From the NCBI GenBank assembly GCA_030403585.1, contig JAUEPE010000053.1:1-46839 (forward strand): DNA of 46,839 nucleotides, in the 5' to 3' direction. Source of the stretch: Frankia sp. RB7 (GTDB lineage: Bacteria > Pseudomonadota > Alphaproteobacteria > Rhizobiales > Xanthobacteraceae). The notes below the pieces were generated by a model, which was given only the letters and a program-made list of their open reading frames with translations, was not told the DNA's origin and ran no database searches. How positions within the stretch are numbered: position 1 is the stretch's first letter; each line of letters starts with the position of its first letter. A program made the translations under genes and the position numbers. Positions 24,565 to 32,939 of this stretch are shown here, piece by piece.

Positions 24565-25524
24565 ATGACGGCAGCATTCACATTTCCGGGGCAGGGTTCC
24601 CAGGCGGTTGGCATGGGCAAGGCTTTGGCCGACGCCTTTCCGGTGGCGCGCGCCGTGTTCGACGAGGTCGATGCCGCGCTTGGAGAGAAGCTGACGGCGA
24701 CGATCTGGGATGGCCCGGCCGAAACCCTTCAACTGACCGAGAACGCCCAGCCGGCCCTGATGGCTGTGTCTCTGGCAACCCTGCGGGTGCTGGAGGCTGA
24801 AGCCGGATTTTCCGTGGCGCGGGATGCGGCGTTCGTCGCCGGCCACTCACTCGGCGAATACTCGGCGCTTGCTGCGGCCGGCAGCCTGACGATCTCGGAC
24901 ACCGCGCGCCTGCTTCGCACCCGCGGTCTCGCAATGCAAAAGGCCGTGCCGGTCGGTGCCGGTGCGATGGCCGCGCTCCTCGGCCTCGACTACGACGCGG
25001 CCATCGAGGTCGCCAAGGAGGCGGCTCAGGGCCAGGTCTGCCATGCTGCCAATGACAATGGCGGCGGGCAGGTGGTCGTCTCCGGCGACAAGGCTGCGGT
25101 CGATCGCGCCGTCGAGATCGCCAAGACCAAGGGCGCGAAGCGCGCCATGCTGCTGCCGGTGTCCGCGCCGTTCCATTGCAAGCTGATGCAGCCCGCTGCC
25201 GATGCGATGGCCGAGGCGCTGTCCAAGGTCACGATCAAGGGGCCGGCTGCGCCGCTGGTGTCGAACGTGCTGGCCAGCGCCACCACCGATCCCGACGAGA
25301 TTCGCCGCCGCCTGGTCGAGCAAGTCACCGGCACGGTGCGCTGGCGCGAGTCGGTCGCGTATATGGCGGGGCAGGGCGTCACCCGTTTCTTCGAGATCGG
25401 CGCGGGCAAGGTGCTGACGGGACTCGTCAAGCGTATTGCCGATGGCGCCGTCGGCGTTGCCGTGGGCGGTCCGAACGACATTGCCGCCGCCAAGGAAGCA
25501 TTGGCCGCTGCGAAGCAGGGCTAG
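24565..25524 (+). CDS. fabD: malonyl-CoA:ACP transacylase
   Basis: A 319-residue enzyme that loads malonate onto acyl carrier protein to start fatty-acid elongation. Motifs: FPGQGSQ near the N-terminus, the nucleophile Ser95 in GHSLGEY, the oxyanion/specificity block AANDNGGGQVVVSG, and the catalytic His204 in PVSAPFHCKLM. I start at ATG 24565 (MTAAFTFPGQ) with GGGAG upstream; the frame extends 59 residues more but without family similarity. fabG follows after 12 bp, so the two are in one operon. Confidence 0.97.
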   Translation: MTAAFTFPGQGSQAVGMGKALADAFPVARAVFDEVDAALGEKLTATIWDGPAETLQLTENAQPALMAVSLATLRVLEAEAGFSVARDAAFVAGHSLGEYSALAAAGSLTISDTARLLRTRGLAMQKAVPVGAGAMAALLGLDYDAAIEVAKEAAQGQVCHAANDNGGGQVVVSGDKAAVDRAVEIAKTKGAKRAMLLPVSAPFHCKLMQPAADAMAEALSKVTIKGPAAPLVSNVLASATTDPDEIRRRLVEQVTGTVRWRESVAYMAGQGVTRFFEIGAGKVLTGLVKRIADGAVGVAVGGPNDIAAAKEALAAAKQG

Positions 25525-25536
25525 AGGAGTTTTTCC

Positions 25537-26274
25537 ATGTTCGATCTGACTGGCAAAAAGGCGCTCGTCACCGGCGCGACCGGCGGTATCGGCGGCGCGA
25601 TCGCGCAGGCGCTGCACGCGCAGGGCGCCACCGTCGCGATTTCTGGAACGCGCAAGGAAGTGCTGGATGAGCTTGCCGGCAAGCTTGGCGAGCGCACCCA
25701 TGTGCTGCCCTGCAATCTCTCCAAGGCCGACGAGGTCGAGGCGCTGGTGCCGGCTGCCGAAGCCGCGATGGGCCAGGTCGACATTCTCATCGCCAATGCC
25801 GGCATCACCCGCGACAATCTCTTCGTGCAGCTCCGCGACGAGGATTGGGAGGAGGTCATCAACATCAATCTGACCTCGACCTTCCGCTTAGCGCGTGCCG
25901 CGACCAAATTGATGATGCGCAAGCGCTTCGGCCGCATCATCGCCATCACCTCCGTGGTCGGCGTCACCGGCAATCCCGGGCAAGGCAATTACACCGCGTC
26001 GAAGGCCGGCCTGATCGGCATGATCAAGACGCTCGGTGCCGAATACGCCAAGCGCGGCGTGACCGCGAACTGCATCGCGCCTGGCTTCATCAAGACGCCG
26101 ATGACGGATGCGCTCAACGACAAGCAGCGCGAGACGATTCTGACCAAGGTTCCGGCCAACCGCCTGGGGACGCCCGAGGACATTGCGGCGGCCGCCGTCT
26201 ACCTGAGTTCGAACGAAGCGGCCTACGTCACCGGCCAGACCATCCACATCAACGGCGGCATGGCCATGATCTGA
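25537..26274 (+). CDS. fabG: 3-oxoacyl-ACP reductase
   Basis: A 245-residue short-chain dehydrogenase that reduces beta-ketoacyl-ACP with NADPH. Cofactor loop TGATGGIGG at 12-20, NAG at 87-89, and the tetrad Asn111, Ser139, Tyr152 and Lys156 (YTASKAG) are all present. Arg39 right after the second strand (SGTRKE) favours NADPH. A strong GAGGAG precedes the ATG. The position between fabD and acpP makes the FabG identity firm among the many SDR proteins. Confidence 0.97.
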   Translation: MFDLTGKKALVTGATGGIGGAIAQALHAQGATVAISGTRKEVLDELAGKLGERTHVLPCNLSKADEVEALVPAAEAAMGQVDILIANAGITRDNLFVQLRDEDWEEVININLTSTFRLARAATKLMMRKRFGRIIAITSVVGVTGNPGQGNYTASKAGLIGMIKTLGAEYAKRGVTANCIAPGFIKTPMTDALNDKQRETILTKVPANRLGTPEDIAAAAVYLSSNEAAYVTGQTIHINGGMAMI

Positions 26275-26585
26275 CACGTCGTTCCGCACTGCCCACATGG
26301 GCGGGGGCAGGATGCGGCAAACGGCCGTTTCCGGAGCGAATTGAGGCGTGTAGTCAAGGCAGTTGAAGTATGATAACCGGACCTTCAACGGATGGGCAAA
26401 GAACGCCATTGCAGGTTTTTGAAACCCTGTATATTGGCGATGCGGAGCCTTGGCCGTCATTCGCCCGGCCTCCATCGGTTAAGGTGGGGCCAAATCAAAG
26501 TTCGTAAGCGAAGGCAGTCAACGACCACGACGGCTCGTATCGTCCCGGGGGGTCGGGTCTACAGGGAACAACACGAGGTTATGCA
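26275..26585 (+). other. intergenic region upstream of acpP
   Basis: 311 bp without a gene between fabG and acpP, long for an operon interior, which suggests that acpP has its own strong promoter. The best candidate is listed at 26409-26435. No structured RNA is apparent to me. Confidence 0.55.
26409..26435 (+). promoter_or_regulatory. candidate acpP promoter
   Basis: TTGCAG at 26409-26414 and TATATT at 26430-26435, separated by 15 bp, which is shorter than ideal. It would give a leader of about 145 nt. Offered only as the best visible match. Confidence 0.3.
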
Positions 26586-26825
26586 ATGAGTGACATTGGC
26601 GAGCGGGTTAAGAAGATCGTGGTCGAACACCTTGGTGTTGAACCCGAGAAGGTTGTCGACGCAGCGAGCTTCATCGATGACCTCGGCGCCGACAGTCTGG
26701 ACACCGTCGAACTGGTGATGGCGTTCGAAGAAGAATTCGGGTGCGAGATTCCGGACGACGCCGCGGAGACGATTCTCACCGTCGGCGACGCCACGAAGTT
26801 TCTCGAGAAGAACGCGAAGAGCTAA
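26586..26825 (+). CDS. acpP: acyl carrier protein
   Basis: A 79-residue, strongly acidic protein. Ser37 in GADSLDTVELVMAFEEEF is the 4'-phosphopantetheine attachment site. It carries the growing acyl chain for the Fab enzymes on either side. GAGG lies 8 bases upstream of ATG 26586. A nested hairpin terminator sits between it and fabF, which would give more acpP than fabF transcript, as the cell needs. Rhizobia have several specialised ACPs (such as NodF or AcpXL), but the sequence and context are those of the housekeeping one. Confidence 0.97.
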   Translation: MSDIGERVKKIVVEHLGVEPEKVVDAASFIDDLGADSLDTVELVMAFEEEFGCEIPDDAAETILTVGDATKFLEKNAKS

Positions 26826-26853
26826 GGCTCTTCATTTTCGCGGGGACAACATT

Positions 26854-26899
26854 GAAACCGGACGGGCCGCTTTTCAGCGGTCAGCCGGTTTCTTGTTAT
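26854..26899 (+). terminator. nested hairpin terminator between acpP and fabF
   Basis: Outer stem GAAACCGG / CCGGTTTC (26854-26861 with 26885-26892), inner stem CCGCT-TTTC-AGCGG (26867-26880), then TTGTTATT. It looks like a partial intrinsic terminator or attenuator, 28 bp after the acpP stop. Confidence 0.65.
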
Positions 26900-26933
26900 T
26901 GGCCGTGAATCTTTCGATTCGGAGTTTTCGGAT

Positions 26934-28199
26934 ATGAGGCGGGTTGTCGTCACTGGTCTCGGCATGGTGTCGCCGCTCGGCTGCGGCGTCGAGCCGACCT
27001 GGAAACGCATCCTCAACGGCGAAAGCGGTGCGCGCAGGATCGAGAGCTTCGATGTCTCCGATCTTCAGACCAAATACGCTTGCACCGTCGTGCGCGGCGA
27101 CGGCTCGAACGATACCTTCAATCCCGATATCTGGATGGAGCCGAAGGACCAGCGCAAGGTCGACGACTTCATCATCTTCGGCATGGCCGCGGCCGGCCAG
27201 GCGCTCGATGATGCCAACTGGCATCCCGAGTCCGAAGAGGACCAATGCGCGACCGGCACCATGATCGGCTCGGGCATCGGCGGCCTCAACGGCATCGCCG
27301 ACACCGCCATCCTGCTGAAGGAACGCGGCCCGCGCCGGGTGTCGCCATTCTTCATTCCGGGCCGCCTGATCAATCTCGCCTCCGGCTATGTCTCGATCAA
27401 GCACGGGCTGAAGGGGCCGAACCATTCGGTGGTCACGGCCTGCTCGACCGGTGCCCATGCGGTCGGCGACGCCGCGCGCCTGATTGCGCTGGGCGACGCC
27501 GACGTCATGGTCGCCGGTGGTGCGGAATCGCCGATCAGCCGCATCGGCATTGCCGGCTTCAACGCCGCCCGCGCGCTCTCGACCGGTTTCAACGAGACGC
27601 CCGAGAAGGCCTCGCGCCCTTACGACAAGGATCGCGACGGTTTCGTCATGGGGGAGGGCGCCGGCGTCCTCGTCCTGGAGGAGCTCGAGCACGCCCAGCG
27701 CCGCGGCGCCAGGATCTACGCCGAGGTGATCGGCTACGGTCTGTCGGGTGACGCCTATCACATTACGTCGCCGTCACCCGATGGCAATGGCGGCTTCCGC
27801 AGCATGTCGGCCGCGCTCAAGCGCGCCGGCCTCACGGCATCCGACCTCGATTACATCAACGCGCACGGCACTTCGACGCCGCTCGGCGACGAGATCGAGC
27901 TCGCCGCGGTGGAGCGGCTGCTCGGCAACGCCGCCTCCAAGGTTGCGATGTCCTCGACCAAATCGTCGACCGGCCATCTGCTCGGCGCGGCCGGCGCGAT
28001 CGAGGCGATCTTCGCAATCCTCGCGATTCGCGATAACGTCGTCCCGCCGACCATCAATCTGGACAACCCGTCGGTAGAGACCGCGATCGATCTCGTCCCG
28101 CATAAGGCAAAGCAGCGCGAGGTGAACGTCGCGTTGTCGAATTCTTTTGGTTTCGGCGGTACCAATGCCTCGGTCATTGTCCGGCGCCTGACCCATTAG
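26934..28199 (+). CDS. fabF: beta-ketoacyl-ACP synthase II
   Basis: A 421-residue condensing enzyme. The catalytic triad is Cys170 (VTACSTGAHAVGD), His311 (NAHGTSTPLGDEIE) and His348 (SSTGHLLGAAGA), the KAS I/II arrangement with Cys-His-His. The N-terminus MRRVVVTGLGMVSPLG and C-terminal NSFGFGGTNAS are canonical. GGAG precedes the ATG by nine bases. The position after acpP is usual. FabF extends 16:1 to 18:1 acyl chains, which matters here because cis-vaccenate is the main lipid of this group. Confidence 0.97.
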   Translation: MRRVVVTGLGMVSPLGCGVEPTWKRILNGESGARRIESFDVSDLQTKYACTVVRGDGSNDTFNPDIWMEPKDQRKVDDFIIFGMAAAGQALDDANWHPESEEDQCATGTMIGSGIGGLNGIADTAILLKERGPRRVSPFFIPGRLINLASGYVSIKHGLKGPNHSVVTACSTGAHAVGDAARLIALGDADVMVAGGAESPISRIGIAGFNAARALSTGFNETPEKASRPYDKDRDGFVMGEGAGVLVLEELEHAQRRGARIYAEVIGYGLSGDAYHITSPSPDGNGGFRSMSAALKRAGLTASDLDYINAHGTSTPLGDEIELAAVERLLGNAASKVAMSSTKSSTGHLLGAAGAIEAIFAILAIRDNVVPPTINLDNPSVETAIDLVPHKAKQREVNVALSNSFGFGGTNASVIVRRLTH

Positions 28200-28324
28200 T
28201 TTGTGTTTGCGACGAATCCACCGTTTTGCCGTATTCGGCGATAGTCATGTCTGTGGGCGCGTGCATTTGGCTCGGCAAGTGATTGTCAGGCTGCGATTGA
28301 ACCGGCAGGATTCAGGTTGCATCG

Positions 28325-29587
28325 ATGAGTGAAAGGCCGCCCATTTCGCCCCGGAGTCCGCGGGCAGCGCTCGAGCCCGAGCAGGTCCCGCCGCCGCCGA
28401 AGCGTTCGGAGCGGGCCCGCAACCCCTTTGTCGTGGTCGGCAACGCCATCATCACCCTGCTGCTGATCGGCATGCTCGGCGCCGGCGGCGCCTATTATTA
28501 CGGCCGGCAGGTGCTCGAGGCGCCGGGACCGCTGAAGGAAGACAAGATCGTCAACATTCCGCAGCGTGCGGGCAAGCGCGACATCGCCGAGACCCTGAAC
28601 AAGGAAAGCGTGACCGACGTCAATCCGTGGGTGTTCATCGCCGCGGTGGCTGCGCTGAAGGCGAGCTCGGACCTGAAGCCGGGTGAATATTCGTTCCAGA
28701 AGAACGCATCCCTGCGCGACGTCATCGCCACCATCGTCGAGGGCAAGGTGGTGCAGCATGCCGTCACGATTCCGGAAGGCCTGACCTCCGAGCAGATCGT
28801 GGCGCGGCTCACCGACAACGACATCTTCACCGGCAGCGTGCGCGAATTGCCGCGTGAAGGCACGCTGCTGCCGGAGACCTACAAGTTCCCGCGCGGGACC
28901 CCGCGCGACCAGGTGATCCAGCGCATGCAGCAGGCGCACAAGCGCGTGCTCGCGGAGATCTGGGAGCGGCGCAGCCAGGACCTTCCGGTCAAGACCCCGG
29001 AGCAGCTCGAGACGCTCGCCTCGATCGTCGAGAAGGAGACCGGCAAGCCGGACGAGCGTAGTCGCGTCGCTGCGGTGTTCGTCAATCGGCTCAAGCAGAA
29101 GATCAAGCTGCAGTCCGACCCGACCATCATCTACGGCCTCGTCGGCGGCAAGGGTACGCTCGGCCGCCCGATCAAGCGCAGCGAGATCACGCAGCCGTCG
29201 CCCTACAATACCTATGTGATCGAGGGTCTGCCGCCGGGCCCGATCGCCAATCCCGGCCGCGCCTCGCTGGAGGCGGCCGCCAACCCGGCCCGCACCCGCG
29301 ACCTGTTTTTCGTCGCGGACGGCTCCGGTGGGCACGCCTTCACCGAGACCTACGACGCGCATCAGAAGAACGTCGCCAAGCTGCGCGCGATGGAGAAGCA
29401 GATCCAGAACGACACGGTCGAGCCGGCCGACGACGCGCCGGCGCCGGCCGCCGCCGCGCCCGCGGCCGCAGATACGGCGCCAACCGCGACCACGCCGGCC
29501 CGGCCAACCCAGCCGAAGAAGCCGCCGGCAGCTCGGCCCGCCCGGCAGGGCGCTGTGCAGCCAGTGCCGCCGGTGATCCAGCGCTAG
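28325..29587 (+). CDS. mltG: endolytic peptidoglycan transglycosylase MltG
   Basis: A 420-residue protein with a cytoplasmic Pro-rich N-terminus (~1-33), one transmembrane helix (~35-58) and a periplasmic YceG-like domain. The catalytic glutamate lies in the LASIVEKETG motif (residues 232-240), followed by RVAAVFVNRLK and LQSDPTIIYGL, all typical. MltG cuts nascent glycan strands and sets their length. From about 365 to the end is a Pro/Ala-rich tail (PAPAAAAPAAADTAPT), probably disordered. The gene sits between fabF and yicC, a common order in this group. Confidence 0.94.
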   Translation: MSERPPISPRSPRAALEPEQVPPPPKRSERARNPFVVVGNAIITLLLIGMLGAGGAYYYGRQVLEAPGPLKEDKIVNIPQRAGKRDIAETLNKESVTDVNPWVFIAAVAALKASSDLKPGEYSFQKNASLRDVIATIVEGKVVQHAVTIPEGLTSEQIVARLTDNDIFTGSVRELPREGTLLPETYKFPRGTPRDQVIQRMQQAHKRVLAEIWERRSQDLPVKTPEQLETLASIVEKETGKPDERSRVAAVFVNRLKQKIKLQSDPTIIYGLVGGKGTLGRPIKRSEITQPSPYNTYVIEGLPPGPIANPGRASLEAAANPARTRDLFFVADGSGGHAFTETYDAHQKNVAKLRAMEKQIQNDTVEPADDAPAPAAAAPAAADTAPTATTPARPTQPKKPPAARPARQGAVQPVPPVIQR

Positions 29588-29642
29588 CGCAGGCCTGCCT
29601 ACGGGACTTTGCGGATTACACTTTCCCGCAAAATAGTCTTAA

Positions 29643-29672
29643 GATTCGCGTGGCCTGATGGCCTCGCGAATC
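29643..29672 (+). terminator. strong hairpin between mltG and yicC
   Basis: GATTCGCG-T-GGCC, loop TGAT, GGCC-T-CGCGAATC: an 8-bp and a 4-bp stem separated by a T/T mismatch. It lies 55 bp after mltG and 26 bp before yicC and has no clear U-tract, so it could be a terminator, an RNA-stability element or a leader structure. Confidence 0.45.
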
Positions 29673-29697
29673 CCATGTTTCCGGAGAATTTGACCTG

Positions 29698-30585
29698 ATG
29701 GCGCTGTCGTCCATGACCGGCTTTGCCCGAAGCCACGGCGCTAGCGGGCCGTATACGTTCGAATGGGAATTGAAGTCGGTCAACGCCAAGGGCTTTGACC
29801 TCAGGGTGCGGCTGCCGCAGGGGTTCGACGAGCTCGAGGCCTACGCCAAGAAGCGCGCCGGCGAGCTGTTGTCGCGCGGCACCGTCTACGCCAATCTCAC
29901 CGTCAAACGCGCCAATGCCGCGGCCTCCGTCCGGGTCAATGAGGACGTGCTCAACGCCGTCCTGAAGGCCGCCGCCGTCATCGCCGGCAAGGTCGACGCG
30001 GTCGCGCCGAGCGTTGACGGCCTGCTCGCCATCAAGGGTGTGATCGAGGTCGCCGAGCCCGAGGGCGACGAGGAGGAGGACAAGGCGGCGCGTGCCGCTG
30101 TTGCCGAAGCCTTCGACAAGGCGCTCACCGAACTCGTCGAGATGCGCAAGCGCGAGGGTACCTCGCTCGGGCAGATCCTGGCCCAGCGGGTCGACGAGGT
30201 CGAGCAGCTGGCGAAGAAGGCCGAAGCTGCCCCCGGCCGCAAGCCGGAGGCGATCAAGGCGAGGCTCGCCGAGCAGATCGCCGCGCTGCTGGACACGTCC
30301 GACCGTTTCGATTCCGACCGGCTGATGCAGGAGGCGATCCTGATCGCGACCAGGGCCGACATCCGCGAGGAGCTCGATCGTATCGCCTCCCACATCGCGC
30401 AGGCGCGTGAGCTGATCGGCAAAGGCGGCCCGGTCGGGCGCAAGCTCGATTTCCTGGCACAGGAGTTTCACCGCGAGGTCAACACCTGCTGCTCGAAGTC
30501 GAACGACATCGAGCTGACCAATACCGGGCTCGCCATGAAGAACGTGGTCGAGCAATTCCGCGAGCAGGTCCAGAATCTGGAGTGA
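29698..30585 (+). CDS. YicC family endoribonuclease
   Basis: A 295-residue protein with the YicC N-terminal signature (SSMTGFARSHG, WELKSVNAKGFDLRVRLPQ) and the C-terminal DUF1732 block (GKGGPVGRKLDFLAQEFHREVNT, CCSKSNDIELTN). The family is now known for metal-dependent endoribonuclease activity in E. coli; its role in alphaproteobacteria has been tied to envelope or stationary-phase phenotypes less clearly. It is followed by gmk after 3 bp, a conserved pairing. Confidence 0.94.
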   Translation: MALSSMTGFARSHGASGPYTFEWELKSVNAKGFDLRVRLPQGFDELEAYAKKRAGELLSRGTVYANLTVKRANAAASVRVNEDVLNAVLKAAAVIAGKVDAVAPSVDGLLAIKGVIEVAEPEGDEEEDKAARAAVAEAFDKALTELVEMRKREGTSLGQILAQRVDEVEQLAKKAEAAPGRKPEAIKARLAEQIAALLDTSDRFDSDRLMQEAILIATRADIREELDRIASHIAQARELIGKGGPVGRKLDFLAQEFHREVNTCCSKSNDIELTNTGLAMKNVVEQFREQVQNLE

Positions 30586-30588
30586 TCG

Positions 30589-31248
30589 ATGACGACGGGC
30601 GGTCACGGAACTGACGGTGTCGAGCGGCGCGGGCTGATGTTCGTGCTGTCCTCGCCATCGGGCGCGGGCAAGACGACGCTGTCGCGTCTCCTGATCGACC
30701 GCATGCCCGGCCTGCGCATGTCGGTATCGGCGACCACGCGCGCGATGCGGCCCGGAGAGGTCGACGGCCGCGACTATCGGTTCGTCGACAAGCCCAGGTT
30801 CGACGCCATGGTGAAGGGCGACGAGCTGCTGGAATGGGCGACCGTGTTCGACAACAGCTACGGCACGCCACGCGCGCCCGTCGAGGCCGCGCTGTCGGCG
30901 GGGCAGGACGTGCTGTTCGACATCGACTGGCAGGGTACGCAGCAGTTGCGCGAGAAGGCTCGCGCGGATGTGGTCAGCGTGTTCATCCTGCCGCCGTCGG
31001 CTAGCGATCTCGAGAAGCGGCTGCATTCGCGCGCGCAGGATTCCGACGAGGTGATCCGCAAGCGGATGAGCCGCGCCAGCCACGAGATGAGCCACTGGGC
31101 CGAGTACGACTACATCGTCATCAACCACAATGTCGATGACGCCTTCGCCGAGGTGCAGTCGATCCTGAAGGCCGAGCGCCTCAAGCGCGAGCGGCGGACT
31201 GGCCTCGTGAGCTTCGTGCGAGGGCTGCAAGGTCAGCTTCAAGGCTAG
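30589..31248 (+). CDS. gmk: guanylate kinase
   Basis: A 219-residue enzyme that converts GMP to GDP with ATP. Walker A is SSPSGAGKTTL (21-31); the GMP-binding block TTRAMRPGEVDGRDYRF follows, then LEWATVFDNSYGTPR and DIDWQGTQQL. It overlaps the YicC operon tightly: the ATG comes 3 bp after the yicC stop and the ribosome site lies within yicC. Its last 68 bp overlap the 3' end of the convergent gene on the other strand. It also feeds GTP needed by the c-di-GMP enzymes, though there is no sign of a specific link. Confidence 0.96.
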   Translation: MTTGGHGTDGVERRGLMFVLSSPSGAGKTTLSRLLIDRMPGLRMSVSATTRAMRPGEVDGRDYRFVDKPRFDAMVKGDELLEWATVFDNSYGTPRAPVEAALSAGQDVLFDIDWQGTQQLREKARADVVSVFILPPSASDLEKRLHSRAQDSDEVIRKRMSRASHEMSHWAEYDYIVINHNVDDAFAEVQSILKAERLKRERRTGLVSFVRGLQGQLQG

Positions 31249-32383
31249 CGAGATCGGCTTCAGGGCGAGGCTGCGTCAGCCGCGGTCCTTCCGTCGCCAG
31301 CCGCTCCAGCATCGCCGTGATGATGTCGATGTCGGCCGCACTTTCGTCGCGCGCATGTTCGCCTTGCGCGTCCGCGTCGTGCTCCTCAGGCTCATCGTGG
31401 TGGATGTCGTCGGCCGCAAGCTGAGGCGCCGGGGGCTCGATCTCGAACTCGCCGTCGAAATAGTCGATCTCGGTTTCGTCAGGCTCTATTGTCGCAACCT
31501 CGACGGAACGGCCCTGCGCAGCGATCCCGCTAATGGCATTGGAGAATGCGGCGATCTGCGGGGCTTCCACACGGATGGCGTCGAAGTCCACCGGACGTGG
31601 CCGTTCGACGCGCGGCGCCGGCTCGGCATGCCAGGGCGCGCGGCCGTCGTCGTCATCCTGCCGATGATCCCAGTTCACGCGGCGATCGGTCGCCTGGACG
31701 CGCATGCGTCCACCGGCGAAGCGATAAATCACGCTGGCGAGGAGGCCGGCGAGCGCCAGCGCGCCGCCGATGACGAGCAGCAGCATCTGCAGCGATCCGG
31801 TGGGCTTGTCGGCGGGCGCGTCTGCCGCGGCGAGCGTCACCGGGGCAGGGGATGTGGCCGGCTGTACGGACGCCGCGGCAGGTGCGGCGGCCGTTGCGGC
31901 TGATGGCTGCGGTGCAGGCGAAGCGGGTGCGGCATCGGGCCAACGCGTGGCGACGGCGGGCTGCGCTGCATTGGCATCCGTAGGGCTGGGAGCCTGCGGC
32001 GTTACGGCTGCGGCCGGCGCCGGCGTGCTCGCTGCGGCACTGGTCTGCGGCGCGATGTATTCAGCATGCGCATTCTGCACCGATTGCGGCGTGGCTGGAG
32101 CTGCATTCGGTGTATCGGCCGCGGCCTGCGCGCTCTGCGTCGCCTTGGCGCCTTCGGCGCGCAGATACCAGCATTGCCGCTTGGTCGCGCGCTCGAGGCG
32201 ATAGAACCAATGCTGGCCCTGCGGCGCGACACCCTTCGGCGAGGCGAGGCAGTCGGCTGCAGCATTCGCTGTGCTTGCGGTCGCGGGTGCGCTTGGCGCG
32301 GTCTGCGAAACAGCGGCCAATGGTGCGCCCGCAATGATGCTGCCTATCAGCGCGGATATGAACTTCGCGGTGCGGTTGCCCAT
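31181..32383 (-). CDS. hypothetical exported/membrane protein with Ala/Pro-rich region
   Basis: 400 residues. An N-terminal signal sequence (1-28, MGNRTAKFISALIGSIIAGA) is followed by a short folded-looking segment with two cysteines (Cys45, Cys71) and aromatic residues (QHWFYRLERATKRQCWYLR), then ~120 residues rich in Ala, Pro, Thr and Gln, one transmembrane helix (~199-222), and an acidic cytoplasmic C-terminus. The Cys/Trp segment looks like a small disulfide-bonded periplasmic module. I know no function. The C-terminal 22 codons overlap the end of gmk on the opposite strand. Start ATG 32383 has GGGAGACCAGG upstream. Confidence 0.68.
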   Translation of the reverse strand: MGNRTAKFISALIGSIIAGAPLAAVSQTAPSAPATASTANAAADCLASPKGVAPQGQHWFYRLERATKRQCWYLRAEGAKATQSAQAAADTPNAAPATPQSVQNAHAEYIAPQTSAAASTPAPAAAVTPQAPSPTDANAAQPAVATRWPDAAPASPAPQPSAATAAAPAAASVQPATSPAPVTLAAADAPADKPTGSLQMLLLVIGGALALAGLLASVIYRFAGGRMRVQATDRRVNWDHRQDDDDGRAPWHAEPAPRVERPRPVDFDAIRVEAPQIAAFSNAISGIAAQGRSVEVATIEPDETEIDYFDGEFEIEPPAPQLAADDIHHDEPEEHDADAQGEHARDESAADIDIITAMLERLATEGPRLTQPRPEADLASLEADLAALARSSRGQSAARA

Positions 32384-32939
32384 CCTGGTCTCCCGTTTAC
32401 GCATGACGCAACTCGTTACCTTCCCTTTCTCAACAAAGAGTTAGGTGGCAATGAGCCGCAAATCCGGAGAGGATGTGGCCTGAATTGGGCCTGCGCGGCG
32501 TTCGTTCCGCCGCGAATTCAGGCTTTTTGCCGGCGCTTAGGTCGGCCTCGCCGTGAAGCGCGCCACGTCAGGCATGCGGGCGAAGAGCGGTACGACATCC
32601 TGGGCATGGGACCGCGGTGCGTACTGACAGGCGAGGACCATGGCTCCGCACCCTCGCGACCCCGATGGCCCGAGCTTTGCGGCAACGCCCGCGCCCAATA
32701 GAAGCCAAAGGGCGCAGGGAAGGCCGGGCGCCGGCTGGCACCCGAGATCCGTGCGCTTTGGAAATGCACAGGGGGTGGATCACAGGTGATGCCGGTCGCT
32801 CGGCCTTCCCTGCGCGGATGGTTTTAACGGTATCCTTCGTGCTCTCCGCGCGGAGCGATGCACTATTGCCCCCGTCGCGCAGTGGGTATCGGCCAGCCTG
32901 CGCTGGGGCTGGCCCTCGGCCGCAATGACGGCGTCGAGG
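32384..32939. other. intergenic region with an inverted-repeat element
   Basis: 556 bp with no convincing gene. Several short open frames exist but look random. Its centre holds a ~104-bp element with 15-bp inverted ends (listed separately), and the DNA to the right of it (to ~32930) looks like part of the same repeated unit. Confidence 0.55.
32712..32815. repeat. 104-bp element bounded by 15-bp perfect inverted repeats
   Basis: GCGCAGGGAAGGCCG at 32712-32726 and its exact complement CGGCCTTCCCTGCGC at 32801-32815. The interior has CGCCGGCTGGCACCCG and no coding potential. I recall similar sequence as a dispersed intergenic repeat in Bradyrhizobium-type genomes, perhaps a non-autonomous mobile element, but cannot count copies here. 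No target-site duplication is evident. Confidence 0.6.

Noticed and set aside
29599..31242. 547-codon open frame opposite yicC and gmk
   Set aside because: Both plus-strand genes are unmistakable; the minus frame has no recognisable domain.
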